From Methanomicrobiales archaeon (GTDB taxonomy: Archaea; Halobacteriota; Methanomicrobia; Methanomicrobiales; Methanospirillaceae): a stretch of DNA of 37,688 nucleotides. A model generated the notes under the pieces. The model was not told the DNA's origin. It did not search any database and saw nothing but the letters and a program-made list of their open reading frames with translations. How positions within the stretch are numbered: the stretch's first letter is position 1; each line of letters opens with the position of its first letter. Positions 35,561 through 37,688 of this stretch are shown in pieces. Position numbers and translations under genes: made by a program. The DNA lies in assembly GCA_013415565.1 (NCBI GenBank), contig JAAEET010000020.1, positions 1 through 37,688 of the forward strand, given 5' to 3'.

Positions 35561-37351
35561 TCATTTCAGCACATCATAGAGGTAGTACAGGAACGCGATT
35601 ATGCTGACAAGAATAAGTCCGTACCCGCTCCCCCTGATTCCCAGCTTCTCGTCCGGGTACCGCTCCCGCATGCTGGTGAGCGCTGCAACGTATGCATTAG
35701 TGGATGCAGGGTCGGAAAGAGCCCGTACAAACGGAAGAGCGAAAGTCCGCCCAGTGATTCGGGTTGCCATGACGGGATTGCGGGAGATCCAGGTCACCGA
35801 GGACGTGATCCTGCTGACCATCCGGTTGACGGACCCGGTAGTTCCAGAGAGAGGGCAGGTGACAAACCATACGAGCGCGTGTCCTGCTGCACAATAGACC
35901 CTGTCGATATCCGCTTCAAACGACCATCCCGGGAACCGGAGCGGTCTGACAAGGAGAAGAAGGAGCCCTGCTGACAGGAAAACTGCGGCGGTTTCAGTGA
36001 GGTACCCGGATGAAAACGGATGTGCGTACGTCCCGCCAGGGAGGAGAGCGGTCAGGAGGAACGGGAAGAGGCCGAAGAGGAGGCAGCATCCTGCGGCAAC
36101 CGTCATCGCGGCCAGCATCGCCACCGGCGCCTCATAAATACCTCCCTTGTTGAGGCTCACAGGCGCCGTGCGGAAGAAGACAAAATAGAGGAACCGCACG
36201 ACGTAGAGTACGGTGATCACCGCCGCGATAATGAGGAGGGGGGCCAGGTACGGTATCCCGGCAGCAGCCTCGATTACCATCGCTTTGCTGAGCGAACCGT
36301 TCAGCCCCGGAAGACCGGCAAGGGCAAAACCCCCGACCACAGCTGCGACTGTTGTGAGCGGCATGGTCCTGGCCATCCCTCCCAGGTGTGACATCCGCGA
36401 TGTGCCCGTGCGGTAGATGACCGCGCCGGCCGCCATGAACAGGAGCGACTTGAACAGGATGTCGTTTGCCATGTGGGCAAGGGCTGCATCGATGCCCGCG
36501 ACGGTCCCGACTCCGATGGCAGCGACCATGTACCCTACCTGGCTTATCACGGAATAAGAGAGAAGTCTCCGGACATCGTCCTGCAGCAGGGCAAATACCG
36601 CCCCGTAGATGGCCATAGATGCACCCATCCAGGCAACAGCCTGACCCCATCCCCCTGTAACCACGAAGAGGAAGACTGCCGCCTTGGTGGTGAAGATGCT
36701 GAGAGCAACCGAACCGGTGACGCTGGCCCGTGGATAGGCATCCGGGACCCAGGTATGGAGCGGGATGAAGGCAGCATTCACCCCTATCCCGATTGCAATG
36801 AGGAGATACCCTGGACCCGGGACCACCGGGCCGAGGAGGGTACTCCCCGATACTACCACCGTTATCGCACACCCGGCCAGGAGGCAGGCACCGCCGAAGA
36901 TGTGGTAGAGCAGGTAACGGAACCCGGAACCGCCCGATCCGGGTGCTGACCATATCATGAGGAGTGAAGCAAGAGCAAGGAGTTCCCAGAAGATGAAGAC
37001 AGTGATGAAGTCACCGGCATATACGATCCCGAGCGCAGCACCTCCTGAAGCCAGTATCCCCATGGTCTCAACAGCAGGAAGGTCCCGGAACAGGGCGTAC
37101 AGGATTGCCAGGAGTGTCGCACCTGCAAACACCATCCCGGCATAAGCCCTCACGGGGTCGACCGTAAAAAGTACCATCTCGATCCCGGGGGCGAGGGTAA
37201 ACGACAATTCGGATGTCCCCGTGGATACGGCCAGGACAACAGCCACAATGCCGCCAGCTCCTACAGCAGTGACCCAGATCTTCCGGCCCGTCCCGTGGAG
37301 CAGAGGTACAGCAAGGAGCCCGGCAAGGATGATAAAGGCCGGCGGGATCAC
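35561..37351 (-). CDS. NuoL/NuoN/MrpD-family proton-conducting membrane subunit
   Basis: About 14+ TM helices; FIFWELLALASLLMIW, GIGVNAAFIPLHTWVPDAYPRASVTGSV, LLSYSVISQVGYMVAAIGVGT, HMANDILFKSLLFMAAGA, GLPGLNGSLSKAMVI. Confidence 0.9.
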   Translation of the reverse strand: MIPPAFIILAGLLAVPLLHGTGRKIWVTAVGAGGIVAVVLAVSTGTSELSFTLAPGIEMVLFTVDPVRAYAGMVFAGATLLAILYALFRDLPAVETMGILASGGAALGIVYAGDFITVFIFWELLALASLLMIWSAPGSGGSGFRYLLYHIFGGACLLAGCAITVVVSGSTLLGPVVPGPGYLLIAIGIGVNAAFIPLHTWVPDAYPRASVTGSVALSIFTTKAAVFLFVVTGGWGQAVAWMGASMAIYGAVFALLQDDVRRLLSYSVISQVGYMVAAIGVGTVAGIDAALAHMANDILFKSLLFMAAGAVIYRTGTSRMSHLGGMARTMPLTTVAAVVGGFALAGLPGLNGSLSKAMVIEAAAGIPYLAPLLIIAAVITVLYVVRFLYFVFFRTAPVSLNKGGIYEAPVAMLAAMTVAAGCCLLFGLFPFLLTALLPGGTYAHPFSSGYLTETAAVFLSAGLLLLLVRPLRFPGWSFEADIDRVYCAAGHALVWFVTCPLSGTTGSVNRMVSRITSSVTWISRNPVMATRITGRTFALPFVRALSDPASTNAYVAALTSMRERYPDEKLGIRGSGYGLILVSIIAFLYYLYDVLK

Positions 37352-37688
37352 GGGAGACCACCTCCGGTTATCTCGGCCAGAGCGATACCGGAGAGGTCAA
37401 GGAAGGGCACTGCCGGAGAAAAGAAGAAGGCGATGGATGCTATGACAGTCAGGATGATCGGGATGAGCATGAAGAGCGGAGCTTCCCTGACCGTATCGAG
37501 CGCCCGCTCATCAGAAGGCCGGGCGATGAGCATCGTGTAGATAATGGGGAAGAAGTACGCTACATTGAGGACCGAACTGGCAATGATAACCCCAAGCAGA
37601 ATGAGTTCCCCTGCCTGGACGGCGCCAAGCGAGAGGAACACCTTGCTGATCAGGGTGCAGAATGGTGGCAGGCCACAGATCCCTACAG
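37348..37688 (-). CDS. NuoL/N/MrpD-family membrane subunit, C-terminal part only (runs off the right edge)
   Basis: Frame continues beyond the tracked ORF as ...CGLPPFCTLISKVFLSLGAVQAGELILLGVIIASSVLNVAYFFPIIYTML. Overlaps the next start by 4 bp. Confidence 0.82.
   Translation of the reverse strand, partial: VGICGLPPFCTLISKVFLSLGAVQAGELILLGVIIASSVLNVAYFFPIIYTMLIARPSDERALDTVREAPLFMLIPIILTVIASIAFFFSPAVPFLDLSGIALAEITGGGLP

Overview
The window looks like a euryarchaeal methanogen chromosome, probably Methanomicrobiales. That inference rests on the gene content: archaeal CoaD, DGGGP synthase, HdrA-like protein, Trm1, DRG-type GTPase, PEGA surface proteins, TATA boxes and GGTGA-type ribosome-binding sites. 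I support about 32 protein-coding genes and two tRNAs (Glu-CTC on the minus strand, Arg-CCT on the plus strand). Housekeeping content includes pyrBI, trm1, coaD, mtnA, an ADP-forming acyl-CoA synthetase, CBS proteins, a CPA2-type antiporter and two NuoL/MrpD-like membrane subunits at the right edge. I saw no CRISPR array, transposase or phage genes. The strongest candidate for a little-described system is a two-gene signalling unit at 31227-34585. It pairs a secreted-domain (InlB-like repeat + PEGA) / multi-TM / Ser-Thr kinase protein with an adjacent winged-helix protein carrying a C-terminal FHA (phospho-Thr-binding) domain. A perfect dyad (ATTGAACC-TTCC-GGTTCAAT) lies upstream, and a 13-bp copy of part of that region occurs elsewhere in the window. 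Other points of interest are an EndoV-like protein with substitutions at several canonical catalytic positions, a METTL17/Rsm22-like methyltransferase, a compact gammaCA/HdrA-like/MtnA/DUF116 operon, an orphan ATP synthase K subunit, a degenerate ferredoxin with no canonical start codon, and several short inverted repeats just upstream of start codons. All identifications come from reading motifs by eye; no searches were run.
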